Source: Actinomycetota bacterium
Lineage (GTDB): Bacteria > Actinomycetota > Actinomycetes > S36-B12 > GCA-2699445
DNA: 51,288 bases
Reading direction: 5' to 3'
Assembly (NCBI GenBank): GCA_020438795.1
Contig: JAGQTY010000024.1
Location: 1-51,288, forward strand
The notes under the pieces were generated by a model, which ran no database searches, was not told where the DNA came from, and saw nothing but the letters and a program-made list of their open reading frames with translations. Each line of letters opens with the position of its first letter. The first letter of the stretch is position 1. Below are positions 8,505-17,510 of the stretch, one piece after another. The position numbers and the translations under genes were made by a program.

Positions 8505-9560
8505 ATGAGTATCGACCGCATCAGTGAATTGTTGGGTGATGAGGCGGAGGGCCTGCTCAACCACACCTGCACGACCATCCCGGCCAGCGCGCTCTCCCTG
8601 CCGGGACCGGACTTCATCGACCGGGTGGTGAGCCTGTCCGATCGCCCGGTGCCTGTCCTGCGCAACTACCAGGCGCTGTTCAACCATGGTCGCCTCGGTG
8701 GCACGGGCTACGTCTCCATCCTGCCCGTCGATCAAGGGATCGAGCATTCGGCCGGGGCTTCCTTCGCCCCCAATCCTGAATACTTCGACCCGGAGAACAT
8801 CGTCCGGCTCGCGATCGAGGGTGGCTGCAACGGAGTCGCCTCGACGCTCGGGGTTCTCGGCATGGTGGCCCGAAAGTATGCCCATAAGATCCCGTTCATC
8901 CTCAAGCTCAACCACAACGAGCTGCTGACCTATCCGAACGAGTTCGACCAGACGATGTTCGCCTCGGTGGAGCAGGCGTTCGAGATGGGATGCATCGCGG
9001 TGGGGGCCACCATCTACTGGGGTTCGGAGTTGTCCCGACGTCAGTTGCAGGAGGTCTCCGAGGCATTCCAACGGGCCCACGAGCTCGGCATGGTCACCAT
9101 CCTGTGGTGCTACCTGCGCAACAGTGCATTCAAGAAGGACGGTGTGGACTACGCGGTGGCAGCCGACCTCACCAATCAGGCGAATCATCTCGGTGTGACG
9201 CTCGAGGCCGACATCATCAAGCAGAAGCAGGCGGAGAACAACGGCGGCTACACCGCCATCGGCTTCGGCAAAACAAGTCCCCTGGTCTACAGCGAGCTGA
9301 CCAGCGACAATCCCATCGACCTGTGCCGGTACCAGGTGGCCGGGTGCTACATGGGCCGAAGCGGGCTGATCAACTCCGGAGGCGCCTCCGGTGACAATGA
9401 CCTGGGCCAGGCGGTACGCACCGCTGTGATCAACAAACGTGCCGGCGGCACCGGACTGATCACCGGCCGGAAGGCCTTCCAGAAGCCGATGGCTGATGGC
9501 ATCGAGATCCTGAACGCCGTGCAGGACGTGTATCTGGCACCCGAGGTGACGATCGCCTGA
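8505..9560 (+). CDS. fbaB: Class I fructose-bisphosphate aldolase (DhnA/FbaB type)
   Basis: Cleaves fructose-1,6-bisphosphate to glyceraldehyde-3-phosphate and dihydroxyacetone phosphate using a Schiff-base lysine. It has 351 residues and family marks [49 protein letters not shown] and [17 protein letters not shown], the last carrying a Lys-rich region near the end of the barrel; [12 protein letters not shown] is near the C-terminus. The ATG at 8505 was chosen from the ribosome-binding site GAAGGGG about five bases before it; open frame upstream lacks homology. It stands alone, with a hairpin 87 bases after its stop. Confidence 0.93.
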   Translation: MSIDRISELLGDEAEGLLNHTCTTIPASALSLPGPDFIDRVVSLSDRPVPVLRNYQALFNHGRLGGTGYVSILPVDQGIEHSAGASFAPNPEYFDPENIVRLAIEGGCNGVASTLGVLGMVARKYAHKIPFILKLNHNELLTYPNEFDQTMFASVEQAFEMGCIAVGATIYWGSELSRRQLQEVSEAFQRAHELGMVTILWCYLRNSAFKKDGVDYAVAADLTNQANHLGVTLEADIIKQKQAENNGGYTAIGFGKTSPLVYSELTSDNPIDLCRYQVAGCYMGRSGLINSGGASGDNDLGQAVRTAVINKRAGGTGLITGRKAFQKPMADGIEILNAVQDVYLAPEVTIA

Positions 9561-9646
9561 TCCGGGGTGCGGCAAGCCGCCCAACCTCTTGCAGCCCACC
9601 TGGAAGTACGCTCCGGGGCAGCCACGCTGACCGGCTGAGAAGGAAA

Positions 9647-9676
9647 TGCGGCCGCCGAGGGGTATCGGCGGCCGCA
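9647..9676. terminator. Perfect 12-bp hairpin between convergent genes, likely bidirectional terminator
   Basis: TGCGGCCGCCGA and TCGGCGGCCGCA pair perfectly around a GGGGTA loop. On the minus strand the stem is followed by TTTCCTT, a partial U-tract, which suits the end of the SulP gene. On the plus strand it lies 87 bases after the aldolase and lacks a T-run. The rest of the 286-base gap shows nothing else recognisable. Confidence 0.6.
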
Positions 9677-9846
9677 CACACTCGACGGACCCGACTGGGT
9701 CCTGGGTGGCGATCAGATGGGAGGGAAGGGTGCCACCCCTGTCGAGCTTTCCTATCCGTCCGTTTCTGGACAGTGCTGGCATGCCCTGCAGCGGGGGCTG
9801 CAAACCCCTTCGTGAGCGAGGTCACGCGCAATCGTGGCCACCGGAG

Positions 9847-11535
9847 TCAGTCGCCTGAGGCATCCTCGCGCGAACGGTAGGCCTTGACCAGGGTCGGCAG
9901 GGTCGGATAGTTGTGCTCGGCGCCGATCGAATCCAGCAGCCCGGTCGGCGCGAGCTGTTCCAGCAGTTCCCGTTTGGCGCGCACGAGGACCAGCCTGATG
10001 TCGTCCTCGTGCAGCTCCCGCTCGAGCTGCTTCAGGGTGTCCAGCGCCGTGGCGTCCACCTCGATGATCGCCTCACAGTTGAGGGCGAACCAGTGGGTGT
10101 CCGGTCGCTCGTCGAGCAGTTCGTGAGCGACGTCCAGGAAGTTGCCGGCATTGGCGAAGAACAGCGGGGAGTCGTAGCGAAGAATGAGCAGGCCCGGCAC
10201 CTCCTGCGCCTGTGGGTAGTCGTCGACGTCGTGCATCCCCGGCAGGCCCGGAACCAGACCCAGCGCGGTCGCGTGGGGCCGCGCGACCCGGATCAGCAGG
10301 TCGGCGATCGAGAGCGCGATGGCGATCAGTACTCCGTACAGGACTCCGAGCAGGATCACGCCGATGGTCGTGGTCAGCGCGAGCACGAACTCGGACTTGC
10401 GGAAGCGCCAGAGCTGGCGCAGTCCCAGCAGGTCGATCAGGCGGATGCCGGCATAGACCACCAGTGCGGCCAGCGCCGCCTGAGGCATCACGGACAGTAC
10501 CGGCCCTGCGAAAAGAAGGATGAGCACGAGCCCGGCCAGAGTGATCAGGGAATAGCCCTGCGTCCGGGCGCCGCTCGCTTCGGCGATGGCCGTGCGGCTG
10601 CCGCTGCTGGAGACAGGCATCCCGTGGAACAGACCGGAGCCGATGTTCGCCACTCCCAGCGCCCGTAGCTCCGTGTTCGGCAGTACTGGCGGATCCTTGG
10701 AATGGCGGAAGGCCCGGCCGGTGAGGGTGACATCGGTGGCTGCCACGAAACTCAGGCCCAGGGCGCCGATCGCCAGCGCAGCCCACTGGTCGTTACCCGG
10801 CCACGAGAAGCCCGGCAGGCCATCCGGGATGGTGCCGACCAGGGGGATGTCGCCGCCGGCCGCATTGATGATCGCTGTGAGCGCACTGGCAGCGACCACA
10901 GCGATCAGCGTGCCGGGCCACTTGGGCGCCCAACGTGCCAGGGCGAAGAGAGCCGCGAGCGTGGTCAGACTGATCACCAGGACCCAGCCGTCGATCCCTC
11001 CGAGCCTGCTGAGTCCCTGCCAGATGTGCTCGACGGGTGAGTCGGCGTCTGTGCTGATACCCAGGAACCGGTCGAGCTGACCCTCGATCATCAACAGCGC
11101 GATGCCCGCCATGTACCCCAGCAGCACCGGCCGCGACAGCAGGTCGGCGACGAAGCCGAGTTGTGCCAGTCCCGCCACCAGGCAGAAAACGCCTGTGAGC
11201 AGGGTGAGCCCTGCCACCAGCGCCGGGTAGGAGTCCGGGTTCCCGGCCGCGATCGGGGCGATCACTGCCGCGGTCATCAGCGCCACGCTGGACTCAGGGC
11301 CCAGACTGAGCAACCGGGACGTCCCCAGCAGGGCATAGACCAGCAGCGCAGGGATGCAGGCCCAGAGAGCGACGGTGGGGGAGACGCCGGCCACGGTGCC
11401 GTAGGCCATCACCTGCGGGACCAGGTACACCAGCACGGTGACACCGGCTACGATATTGCCCCGGCTGCCGAGCTTGAGCGGGGTGCTCAGGAACGGGAGC
11501 CACGGCCGGGTCGCAGCACGGCGCCGATCTCCCAT
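9847..11535 (-). CDS. SulP family anion transporter with STAS domain
   Basis: 562 residues. The membrane domain covers roughly residues 20-410, beginning with the SulP-typical GNIVAGVTVLVYLVPQVMAYGTVAGVSPTVALWA. The C-terminal STAS domain covers about 430-550 and includes WFALNCEAIIEVDATALDTLKQLERELHE. The substrate could be sulfate, bicarbonate or another anion and cannot be assigned. There is no carbonic anhydrase or sulfate assimilation gene nearby to help. ATG at 11535 lacks a ribosome-binding site but has TAATCT six bases before it, consistent with a leaderless mRNA. Confidence 0.88.
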   Translation of the reverse strand: MGDRRRAATRPWLPFLSTPLKLGSRGNIVAGVTVLVYLVPQVMAYGTVAGVSPTVALWACIPALLVYALLGTSRLLSLGPESSVALMTAAVIAPIAAGNPDSYPALVAGLTLLTGVFCLVAGLAQLGFVADLLSRPVLLGYMAGIALLMIEGQLDRFLGISTDADSPVEHIWQGLSRLGGIDGWVLVISLTTLAALFALARWAPKWPGTLIAVVAASALTAIINAAGGDIPLVGTIPDGLPGFSWPGNDQWAALAIGALGLSFVAATDVTLTGRAFRHSKDPPVLPNTELRALGVANIGSGLFHGMPVSSSGSRTAIAEASGARTQGYSLITLAGLVLILLFAGPVLSVMPQAALAALVVYAGIRLIDLLGLRQLWRFRKSEFVLALTTTIGVILLGVLYGVLIAIALSIADLLIRVARPHATALGLVPGLPGMHDVDDYPQAQEVPGLLILRYDSPLFFANAGNFLDVAHELLDERPDTHWFALNCEAIIEVDATALDTLKQLERELHEDDIRLVLVRAKRELLEQLAPTGLLDSIGAEHNYPTLPTLVKAYRSREDASGD

Positions 11536-11537
11536 GC

Positions 11538-11555
11538 CGCCAGATTACGCTGGCG
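11538..11555 (-). promoter_or_regulatory. Leaderless-type -10 element and short palindrome before the SulP gene
   Basis: On the minus strand TAATCT (11547 to 11542) is followed by six bases and the ATG. The element sits inside an inverted repeat CGCCAG-N6-CTGGCG that could be an operator. Confidence 0.4.
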
Positions 11556-11727
11556 CGCGACTCTTGGCGCAGCCATGATGTAGCGGTGCTGGTGCAGGCC
11601 CGGGTGCGATCCTGTCTCGAAGGCCCGCGGCGGTATCGTTGCGCACCGGTACCCGTGCGCCCCTGCCTCATAACGTGTGAAACAGCCCTTCCAGCGGCTA
11701 GTCTGAGAGAGGACCGATGGAGAGCAG

Positions 11728-12132
11728 ATGCCTCGAGCTATACCCGTGCTGATCGTACTGGGCCTTGCGATCTACTCCTTCTTCGATGTGCTCAACACCG
11801 AGGACGATCAGATCCGCCGATTCAACAAGCCCACCTGGCTCATCCTTGCCTTCCTGCCCGTTGTGGGCGCCGCGCTCTGGTTCCTGATCGGCCGCCCGGC
11901 CAGGTCTGACCGCAATGACTACGAGGGACCCCGGGTCATCTCCCTGAAGTCCAAACCGCGACCCGTCGCGCCTGATGATGATGCCTCGTTCCTGCGGCGT
12001 CTTGACGAGGATGTCTGGCTGGAGCGCCGGCGCAAGGAACGCATGGCCAGCGCCGAGGCCGAGGAGTCGAGTGGCTCCACCCCGGCAGAACCGGAACCGG
12101 GTCAGGAAGCCTCGGACGAGAAGGAACACTGA
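11728..12132 (+). CDS. PLDc_N-domain membrane protein
   Basis: 134 residues. Two membrane helices (IPVLIVLGLAIYSFFDVLN and TWLILAFLPVVGAALWFLIGRP) match the phospholipase D-nuclease N-terminal domain, which in cardiolipin synthases precedes catalytic HKD domains. Here no HKD domain follows. The remainder is a charged tail with DDDASFLRRLDEDVWLERRRKER and an acidic Pro/Glu-rich end. Stand-alone PLDc_N proteins are common in actinobacteria and their role is unknown. Start ATG at 11728 with GGAGAGC just before it. Confidence 0.78.
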   Translation: MPRAIPVLIVLGLAIYSFFDVLNTEDDQIRRFNKPTWLILAFLPVVGAALWFLIGRPARSDRNDYEGPRVISLKSKPRPVAPDDDASFLRRLDEDVWLERRRKERMASAEAEESSGSTPAEPEPGQEASDEKEH

Positions 12133-12158
12133 CTGCCGAGGGCAGATCAAGCACGGGG

Positions 12159-12177
12159 GACCGCGCCGTACGCGGTC
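12159..12177. terminator. Short GC-rich hairpin after the PLDc_N gene
   Basis: GACCGCG-CCGTA-CGCGGTC forms a perfect 7-bp stem 26 bases after the stop. There is no T-run, so termination is only a possibility. Confidence 0.35.
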
Positions 12178-12246
12178 AGTGGGACTGGGGTTCGCTTGCT
12201 CACCAGGACCGCTATCGGTCGGTGAGTCGCGTGGGCAGGAATGACA

Positions 12247-12630
12247 ATGACGCAGGTCGGTGGCTGGCAGGTGAGTGTGCCTGAACCCAGAATCGTACTC
12301 CTCACCGAAGGTGCCAGGACCAGTCCCGAGGAGGTGCGAGCGGAGTTCGCGGCTGTGAGCCGTGAACGGCAGCGCTGGCAGACGTGGGTGCTGATCGCGG
12401 ACCTGACCCCGGCTGAACTCCCCGACACCGCCTCGCGACGCACCCTGACCGATGAGATCGCGGCGCTCCCGGGGCTGCTGGAAATGTGTTGTGTCCTCGG
12501 TGGCAACAGGCTGATCCAGGCGGCGGCCCGCTTCGTCTTCCGTGCCCGGGACATACGGTTCAGTTTCCACCCGGACCTCGACGCCGCCGTGCAACGCGCC
12601 CGATCGGTGCTGGCAGCCACGCCTGAGTGA
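12247..12630 (+). CDS. Small protein with weak SpoIIAA/STAS-like pattern
   Basis: 127 residues from the ATG at 12247; an ATG two codons upstream (12241) directly abuts AGGA at 12237-12240, whereas 12247 sits six bases from it and is preferred. No signal or membrane segment. The order of strand-like and helix-like stretches (RIVLLTEGARTSPEE, WVLIADLTPAELPDTASRRTLTDEIAAL, EMCCVLGGNRLIQAAARFVF, IRFSFHPDLDAAVQRARSVL) recalls the SpoIIAA-like STAS fold of stand-alone regulators, but identity is low and this is inference. It converges on menA with a 40-base gap. Confidence 0.6.
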   Translation: MTQVGGWQVSVPEPRIVLLTEGARTSPEEVRAEFAAVSRERQRWQTWVLIADLTPAELPDTASRRTLTDEIAALPGLLEMCCVLGGNRLIQAAARFVFRARDIRFSFHPDLDAAVQRARSVLAATPE

Positions 12631-12670
12631 GAGTTCCGGCCCGACCGCTGATCGGCCGCGGTCGCTGCGC

Positions 12671-13555
12671 TCAGTTCGCCAGCGCAGCAATGAGGAAGCC
12701 GGCTCCCGTTGCCACACAGCCCAGGAGCAGCAGCATCGAGGTCGCCATGATGCCGGGGATGAGTGCCGGGCCCTGCGCCCGGTTCAGGACCAAGATGCTC
12801 GGCCCGATCGCCACCGGGATGGCCGCCAGGCCCGCTAACGCCCAGAGGGTGGCGAACGCAAGTGCAATGATCAGCGCGAAAGGGAACCAGATGGTCACGA
12901 CGAAGAGCCAACGGCTCGCCGTGTCTCCGAGCCGAACGGCCAGGGTGTGCTTGCCGACCAGGGAGTCACCGGGGGCGTCGCGGATGTTGTTGACCATCAG
13001 GATCGCGCAGGCCCAGGCACCTGCCACCGCACCGGCAACCACGCTCACCCAGGTGATCGCGCCGGTCTGTGTGTAACTGGTGCCGACGACCGCCACAAGT
13101 CCGAAGAACACGAAGACGAACACCTCTCCGAGCCCCGCGTAGCCGTAGGGCCGGGGGCCGCCGGTGTAGAGCCAGGCGGCGGCGACGGCCGCCGCTCCCA
13201 CGAGCAGCAGCCACCAGGCTCCCGACAGTGCCACGAGCAGCAGTCCGAACACCGCGGCCAGGAGCAGGCTCAGCACAGCGGCCAGACGAACGGCGCCGGG
13301 GGTGGCCAGTTTCTGCCCCACAAGGCGTACCGGTCCCACCCGCTCCTCGTCTGTGCCACGGACGCCGTCGCTGTAGTCGTTGGCATAGTTGACGCCGATC
13401 TGCAGCAGCAGCGCCACCAGCAGCGCCAGCAGCGCCCGCAGCCACAGCAGGCTGCCTTCGAACGCAGCGATCCCGGAACCGAGCGCCACGGGCGCGATCG
13501 CCGCGGGCAGCGTGCGGGGTCGAGCGCCATGCACCCATTGGCCGAGCGTCGCCAC
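12671..13555 (-). CDS. menA: 1,4-dihydroxy-2-naphthoate polyprenyltransferase
   Basis: Membrane UbiA-family enzyme that attaches the polyprenyl tail to dihydroxynaphthoate, giving demethylmenaquinone. It has 294 residues and about eight or nine membrane helices. Both Asp-rich Mg-diphosphate motifs are present: NYANDYSDGVRGTD in the first loop and NNIRDAPGDSLVGKHTLAVRLGD in the second. The GTG start at 13555 is preceded by GGGGAGG at 13566 to 13560 on the minus strand, with a tight four-base spacing. An 18-bp perfect hairpin ends four bases upstream of that ribosome-binding site. It belongs to the men locus that runs to 21295. Confidence 0.95.
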   Translation of the reverse strand: MATLGQWVHGARPRTLPAAIAPVALGSGIAAFEGSLLWLRALLALLVALLLQIGVNYANDYSDGVRGTDEERVGPVRLVGQKLATPGAVRLAAVLSLLLAAVFGLLLVALSGAWWLLLVGAAAVAAAWLYTGGPRPYGYAGLGEVFVFVFFGLVAVVGTSYTQTGAITWVSVVAGAVAGAWACAILMVNNIRDAPGDSLVGKHTLAVRLGDTASRWLFVVTIWFPFALIIALAFATLWALAGLAAIPVAIGPSILVLNRAQGPALIPGIMATSMLLLLGCVATGAGFLIAALAN

Positions 13556-13570
13556 GTCGCCTCCCCGTTG

Positions 13571-13611
13571 CTGGATCCCGGCCGCAGCAGAACGCTGCGG
13601 CCGGGATCCAG
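13571..13611. repeat. Perfect 18-bp inverted repeat just upstream of the menA ribosome-binding site
   Basis: CTGGATCCCGGCCGCAGC and its exact complement are separated by the loop AGAAC. In the minus-strand mRNA the hairpin ends four bases before the menA GGGGAGG. On the plus strand it is followed by TTT, but no plus-strand gene ends nearby. It may end transcription from the gene at 13660-14061 or act on menA expression. Confidence 0.75.
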
Positions 13612-13659
13612 TTTCCCACGTGTCCGTCGTGGGACTGAGGCCTGTCAGCTCAGGCTTGC

Positions 13660-14061
13660 TCAGGCGGATCCGGTGTCGGCTGACTGCCCGCTCGGCTGCT
13701 GCCGCACGGCGCCCGACTCCGGATCCAGTGCCCAGAGGGAAGCCGGATCCACCTCGCGGTCATGCAGGTGCAATGCGCGCTCACTCACGGTGTAGTAGCC
13801 GTGCGCCGCCTCCCGCTTGATGGCCTGGTGGCGCCCTGTCACAGCCTTGATCAGCCGGGTCAGGGCGAACAGTCCGATGATCCCGATGGGGCCGCTGATC
13901 TCGACCTCGAGCAGACCCTCGTTCGGGATCACGATCCCCAGGATGACGCCCACCACTCCGACGATGAAGGTGATCCCCCACCCGAGGATCTTCCCGCGGT
14001 AGTCGCCGGCGGCCTTGCCGTCGAGCAGCGTGGGCGCGCCCTGGGGCGGTGAGGCAGCCAT
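13660..14061 (-). CDS. Small membrane protein of unknown function
   Basis: 133 residues, not recognised. Two hydrophobic segments in the N-terminal half (ILGWGITFIVGVVGVILGIVI and ISGPIGIIGLFALTRLIKAV) are followed by a soluble C-terminal part with GYYTVSERALHLHDREVDPASLWALDP, then a Gln/Ser-rich end. Start ATG 14061 with weak AGG-like bases before it; upstream frame is a shadow. Its place between menE and menA on the same strand suggests co-transcription with the men genes, but a role in menaquinone synthesis is not supported by any motif. Confidence 0.65.
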   Translation of the reverse strand: MAASPPQGAPTLLDGKAAGDYRGKILGWGITFIVGVVGVILGIVIPNEGLLEVEISGPIGIIGLFALTRLIKAVTGRHQAIKREAAHGYYTVSERALHLHDREVDPASLWALDPESGAVRQQPSGQSADTGSA

Positions 14062-14156
14062 GCCTGCATCGTAGAGGACCGATTGTGGCCTCGTGACAGG
14101 TTGACGCAACCGCAGCTCCTTGGCCCGACTCCCCAGCGGCCTGGCTCGGAAGGCTG

Positions 14157-15356
14157 TCAGATCGTGGGCTTGCCGGAGGCCGTCTGCGGCAATTCGGCCC
14201 GGAACTCGAACCGGCGGGGCACCGATGCGCGTCCCTGGCTGTCCGCGACCAGTTGCGAGAGTTCGGACTGCAGCTGCTCCAGCGGAGCGGGCTGCTCGAG
14301 CACTGAGATGCTGTCGGGCACAACGTAGCTGACGGGCACGGACCCCCATTCCTCGTCCTGCTCGGCCCGGGTCAGCGCCGTGATCACCCGGGGATGACGC
14401 AGCAGCGCGTTCGTGATCCCGGTGAGCGACACCTTGCTGCCGCCGACCTTCACGACATCATCGATCCTGCCGAACACCTCGAGCCTGCCGTCCGACCAAG
14501 CGCCGAAGTCGTTGGTGCAGAACCAGCCGTCCCGGAAGCGCTTCTTGTCCAGATCCGGCCGGAACCGGTATCCGGAGGCGAGTGTGGGACCCGCGATGCT
14601 GATGATGCCCTTGTCATCCACGGCGACGTCGACGCCGGGCAGGGGTCGGCCGTCGTAGACGACCCCGCCACAGGTCTCGGTGAGGCCGTAGGTGGTCACC
14701 AGGTTCACCCCCGCGGCTCGCAGCCGCTCCGAGATGCGTTCCGGGGTTGCGCCGCCACCACTGACCACGGCCCCGAAGCCTGCGAGCAGTTCGGTTGTGA
14801 CGGGGTCGTCCACGATCCTGGCCAGTTGGGTCGGCACGAGGGAGACATAGGCGGGCATCCCGTCCACTCCCGCTGTGGTGAGAACCTGCGTGGCTGCGGC
14901 CGCGAAAGATGCAGGCGTGAACGAGGCTGCTCCGCCCACTCCGGACCATGCCACAATCTCCGTGCGGTGGATCAGTGCGCGGATCACGGTCATGAGTCCA
15001 CCGATGCCGGTCACGGGCAGGGCCGTCAGCCAGTTCCCGGGCGGCCCGAGCGCCTCCTGCGTCAGCTTGGCTGTGGCTTGCAGCGCTGCCGCAGACAACT
15101 CCACACCTCGGGGTTCCCCGTTGGAGCCGCTGGTGGCGATGATCACCGCCACGTCGTCGTGGGTCAGCGGGGCATCGACTTCCAGCGCTGCAGTCAGGGC
15201 AGTGGCGAAGCGTTCGGGCATGTTGGCGGTGACCCTGGGCGTGATAGCGATCGCCGGACCGGAGCCCTCGATGGCGGGCCCGAGGACTCGAGCCAGTGAG
15301 CGGACCCCGTCCGCTCCGGCGGCCACAGGTACGCTGACAAGTTCGCGACGGCTCAC
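14157..15356 (-). CDS. menE: o-Succinylbenzoate-CoA ligase
   Basis: Adenylate-forming enzyme that activates o-succinylbenzoate to its CoA thioester. It has 399 residues; actinobacterial MenE is typically this short. Motifs in order: phosphate-binding VIIATSGSNGEPRGVELS, TTYGLTETCGGVVYDG, the hinge region DGWFCTNDFGAWSDGRLEVFGRIDDVVKVGG, and the catalytic Lys in LPQTASGKPTI at the very C-terminus. The GTG at 15356 was chosen because TAGGCT lies seven bases before it, the leaderless pattern, and family similarity begins just after. The longer open frame upstream is antisense to menB. Confidence 0.9.
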   Translation of the reverse strand: MSRRELVSVPVAAGADGVRSLARVLGPAIEGSGPAIAITPRVTANMPERFATALTAALEVDAPLTHDDVAVIIATSGSNGEPRGVELSAAALQATAKLTQEALGPPGNWLTALPVTGIGGLMTVIRALIHRTEIVAWSGVGGAASFTPASFAAAATQVLTTAGVDGMPAYVSLVPTQLARIVDDPVTTELLAGFGAVVSGGGATPERISERLRAAGVNLVTTYGLTETCGGVVYDGRPLPGVDVAVDDKGIISIAGPTLASGYRFRPDLDKKRFRDGWFCTNDFGAWSDGRLEVFGRIDDVVKVGGSKVSLTGITNALLRHPRVITALTRAEQDEEWGSVPVSYVVPDSISVLEQPAPLEQLQSELSQLVADSQGRASVPRRFEFRAELPQTASGKPTI

Positions 15357-15362
15357 ACAAGT

Positions 15363-15369
15363 TAGCCTA
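15363..15369. promoter_or_regulatory. Overlapping divergent -10 elements between menE and menB
   Basis: TAGCCTA read on the plus strand contains TAGCCT (toward menB), and on the minus strand TAGGCT (toward menE, seven bases before its GTG). Shared bases would make the two promoters compete or be co-controlled. No -35 was identified for either. Confidence 0.4.
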
Positions 15370-15446
15370 GGAGATGGCCCCGAATTGATTTCGAAGTGCC
15401 CCGCCCACCGGACCAGACACAACAGTGACGCAGGAGAGCTGACACC

Positions 15447-16367
15447 GTGGATTCCCGTACCCGATACCCGTTGCCGCCCGTCGTGACCGAATCCAGCCCG
15501 GCATTCGAGGACCCGTCCCATTCCTCGATCCGGCCGGCGGCCGACTGGAAGGCAGAAGGCGACTACGGGGACATCCGGTACGAGAAGGCCGACGGGATGG
15601 CCAAGATCACCATTGACCGGCCAACCCGCCGTAACGCCTTCCGGCCCCAGACTCTCTTCGAACTCCAGGACGCGTTCAACCGGGCCCGCGACGACGACGA
15701 GGTCGGCGTGATCATCTTCACCGGACAGGGTGACTGGGCCTTCTGCTCCGGAGGCGACCAGCAGATCCGTGGCGACGACGGCTACATCGGCGACGACGAA
15801 GTGGCCAAGAAAGGCATCGGACGCCTCAACGTACTGGACCTGCAGGTGCAGATCCGGCGGCTGCCCAAACCCGTGATCGCCATGGTGGCCGGCTATGCCG
15901 TGGGCGGCGGGCACGTGCTGCACATCGTCTGCGACCTCACCATCGCCGCGGACAACGCCCGGTTCCAGCAGACCGGCCCCAAGGTCGGCTCCTTCGACGG
16001 CGGCTACGGCTCCGGGCTGCTGGCCGCTCAGATCGGGCAGAAACGCTCACGGGAGATCTGGTTCCGCTGCCAGCAGTACGGCGCCGAGCAGGCCTACGAC
16101 TGGGGCCTGATCAACGCTGTGGTGCCGCTCACCGATCTGGAGGAGGAAACTGTCGCGTGGGCCCAGGACATGCTGGCCCATTCGCCACTGGCCCTGCGGA
16201 TGCTCAAGGCCTCCCACAATGCTGCAGACGACGGCCTGGCCGGGGTTCAGCAACTCGCCGGCGATGCCACTTTGCTGTTCTACATGACCGAGGAGGCGCA
16301 GGAGGGCCGCAACGCCTACCAGCAGAAGCGCCGCCCGGACTTCGCGCAGTTCCCCAAGCGCCCTTGA
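15447..16367 (+). CDS. menB: 1,4-dihydroxy-2-naphthoyl-CoA synthase
   Basis: Crotonase-fold enzyme that closes the second ring of menaquinone. It has 306 residues, with an N-terminal extension of about 40 residues as in other actinobacterial MenB. Motifs are [16 protein letters not shown], oxyanion-hole [18 protein letters not shown] and [23 protein letters not shown], and [16 protein letters not shown]. The C-terminal [13 protein letters not shown] is typical of the family. GTG start with GGAGAG about nine bases upstream. It begins the plus-strand run menB-menC-menD-menF-menG, divergent from menE. Confidence 0.96.
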   Translation: MDSRTRYPLPPVVTESSPAFEDPSHSSIRPAADWKAEGDYGDIRYEKADGMAKITIDRPTRRNAFRPQTLFELQDAFNRARDDDEVGVIIFTGQGDWAFCSGGDQQIRGDDGYIGDDEVAKKGIGRLNVLDLQVQIRRLPKPVIAMVAGYAVGGGHVLHIVCDLTIAADNARFQQTGPKVGSFDGGYGSGLLAAQIGQKRSREIWFRCQQYGAEQAYDWGLINAVVPLTDLEEETVAWAQDMLAHSPLALRMLKASHNAADDGLAGVQQLAGDATLLFYMTEEAQEGRNAYQQKRRPDFAQFPKRP

Positions 16368-16415
16368 CCCCGACGTGGCAGCTGGTCGTCCCGGCTGGAT
16401 CGACTGGGGTGAAGG

Positions 16416-17447
16416 ATGCTGCCTGAGCTCGACCCGGAGCTGCTGGAGATCGCTGCTTCACGCGAGGCCGCGGACGCCGTGGCGCGGGCGCTGCCCTTCC
16501 GGGTGCCGTTGTCGGCGCAGTTCCGCTCGATGCGATTCCGGGAAGGGTTGCTCATTGAAGGCCCGCAGGGTTGGGGTGAGTTCTCGCCGTTCCAGGACTA
16601 CGACACGAAGCGAAGCGCGCTGTGGTTGCTGGCGGCGCTGGAATCGGCATTCTTCGCCTGGCCGGAACCGGTCCGGGGAGAGGTTCCCAGCAATGCCATA
16701 CTCCCCGAAGTGGATGTGCCGACCACGGCCCGGCTGGCGGCGGCGGCGGTCCAGGAATCGGGCTGCCGAACCATCAAGGTGAAGGTCGCGAACAAGGGTG
16801 AGGGACTGGCTGACGACCTGGCGCGCGTGGGGGCGATCCGGAAGGTACTCGATGATCTGCTCGGCAGTGGCGTCGGCCGGATCAGGATCGACGCCAACGG
16901 TCGCTGGGACGCCGATGAGGCCCGACGGGCCCTGGAGCAGCTGGCCCGGCTCGGGATCGAGTACGTCGAGCAGCCCTGCCGGAGCGCCGACGAGATGCGT
17001 GCTGTGAAGGCGGAGGGTGTCTGCGCTGTCGCGGCCGACGAGGCCATTCGGATCGACGCGGAGATCGACTCGGTGGCTGAGTTCGCCGATGTGGCGATCC
17101 TCAAGGTTGCGCCACTGGGTGGCATCCGCCGGACGCTGGCGCTGGCCGAAGGAATCCCGCTGCCCATCGTCATCAGCGGCAGTATGGATACCAGCATCGG
17201 ACTGTCGGCCAGTGTGGCCGCTGCGGCAGCGCTGCCGGACCTGCCCTTCGACTGCGGCCTGGGCACAGGGGCGCTCCTTGCTGCCGACGTGACCCGCACG
17301 ACCGTGCTGCCGAGTCAGGGTGTGGTGGCCGTCGGCCGGCCGGAGGTTCTTGTCAACGATTCCTTGGTTCTGACGGGAACTGCCGCACATGCTGCGGCTG
17401 ACCGGTTGCAGGCGGCCTTCCGCGATCAATTGAGAGAGCTGAGCTGA
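16416..17447 (+). CDS. menC: o-Succinylbenzoate synthase
   Basis: Enolase-superfamily dehydratase that makes o-succinylbenzoate. It has 343 residues. Catalytic-site marks of the superfamily are the KxK pair in RTIKVKVANKG, metal ligands in RIDANGRWD, YVEQPC and VAADEAIRID, and the opposite lysine in VAILKVAPLGGIRR. Start ATG 16416, with a G-rich purine run (GGGGTGAAGG) upstream. It follows menB by 48 bases and is probably co-transcribed with it. Confidence 0.93.
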   Translation: MLPELDPELLEIAASREAADAVARALPFRVPLSAQFRSMRFREGLLIEGPQGWGEFSPFQDYDTKRSALWLLAALESAFFAWPEPVRGEVPSNAILPEVDVPTTARLAAAAVQESGCRTIKVKVANKGEGLADDLARVGAIRKVLDDLLGSGVGRIRIDANGRWDADEARRALEQLARLGIEYVEQPCRSADEMRAVKAEGVCAVAADEAIRIDAEIDSVAEFADVAILKVAPLGGIRRTLALAEGIPLPIVISGSMDTSIGLSASVAAAAALPDLPFDCGLGTGALLAADVTRTTVLPSQGVVAVGRPEVLVNDSLVLTGTAAHAAADRLQAAFRDQLRELS

Positions 17448-17510
17448 CCCGCGCGCATCTGGTGCTGCATCTGTCGCCTGTGATGGGTGAGTATCCGGCA
17501 GGATAGCTCC

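Noticed and set aside
8076..9803. 575-codon minus-strand frame across the aldolase
   Set aside because: Antisense shadow; composition is Gly/Arg/Asp-rich with no family match, while the plus strand encodes a clear aldolase.
15357..15923. Extension of menE upstream to 15923
   Set aside because: It would run antisense through menB; family similarity starts after the GTG at 15356.
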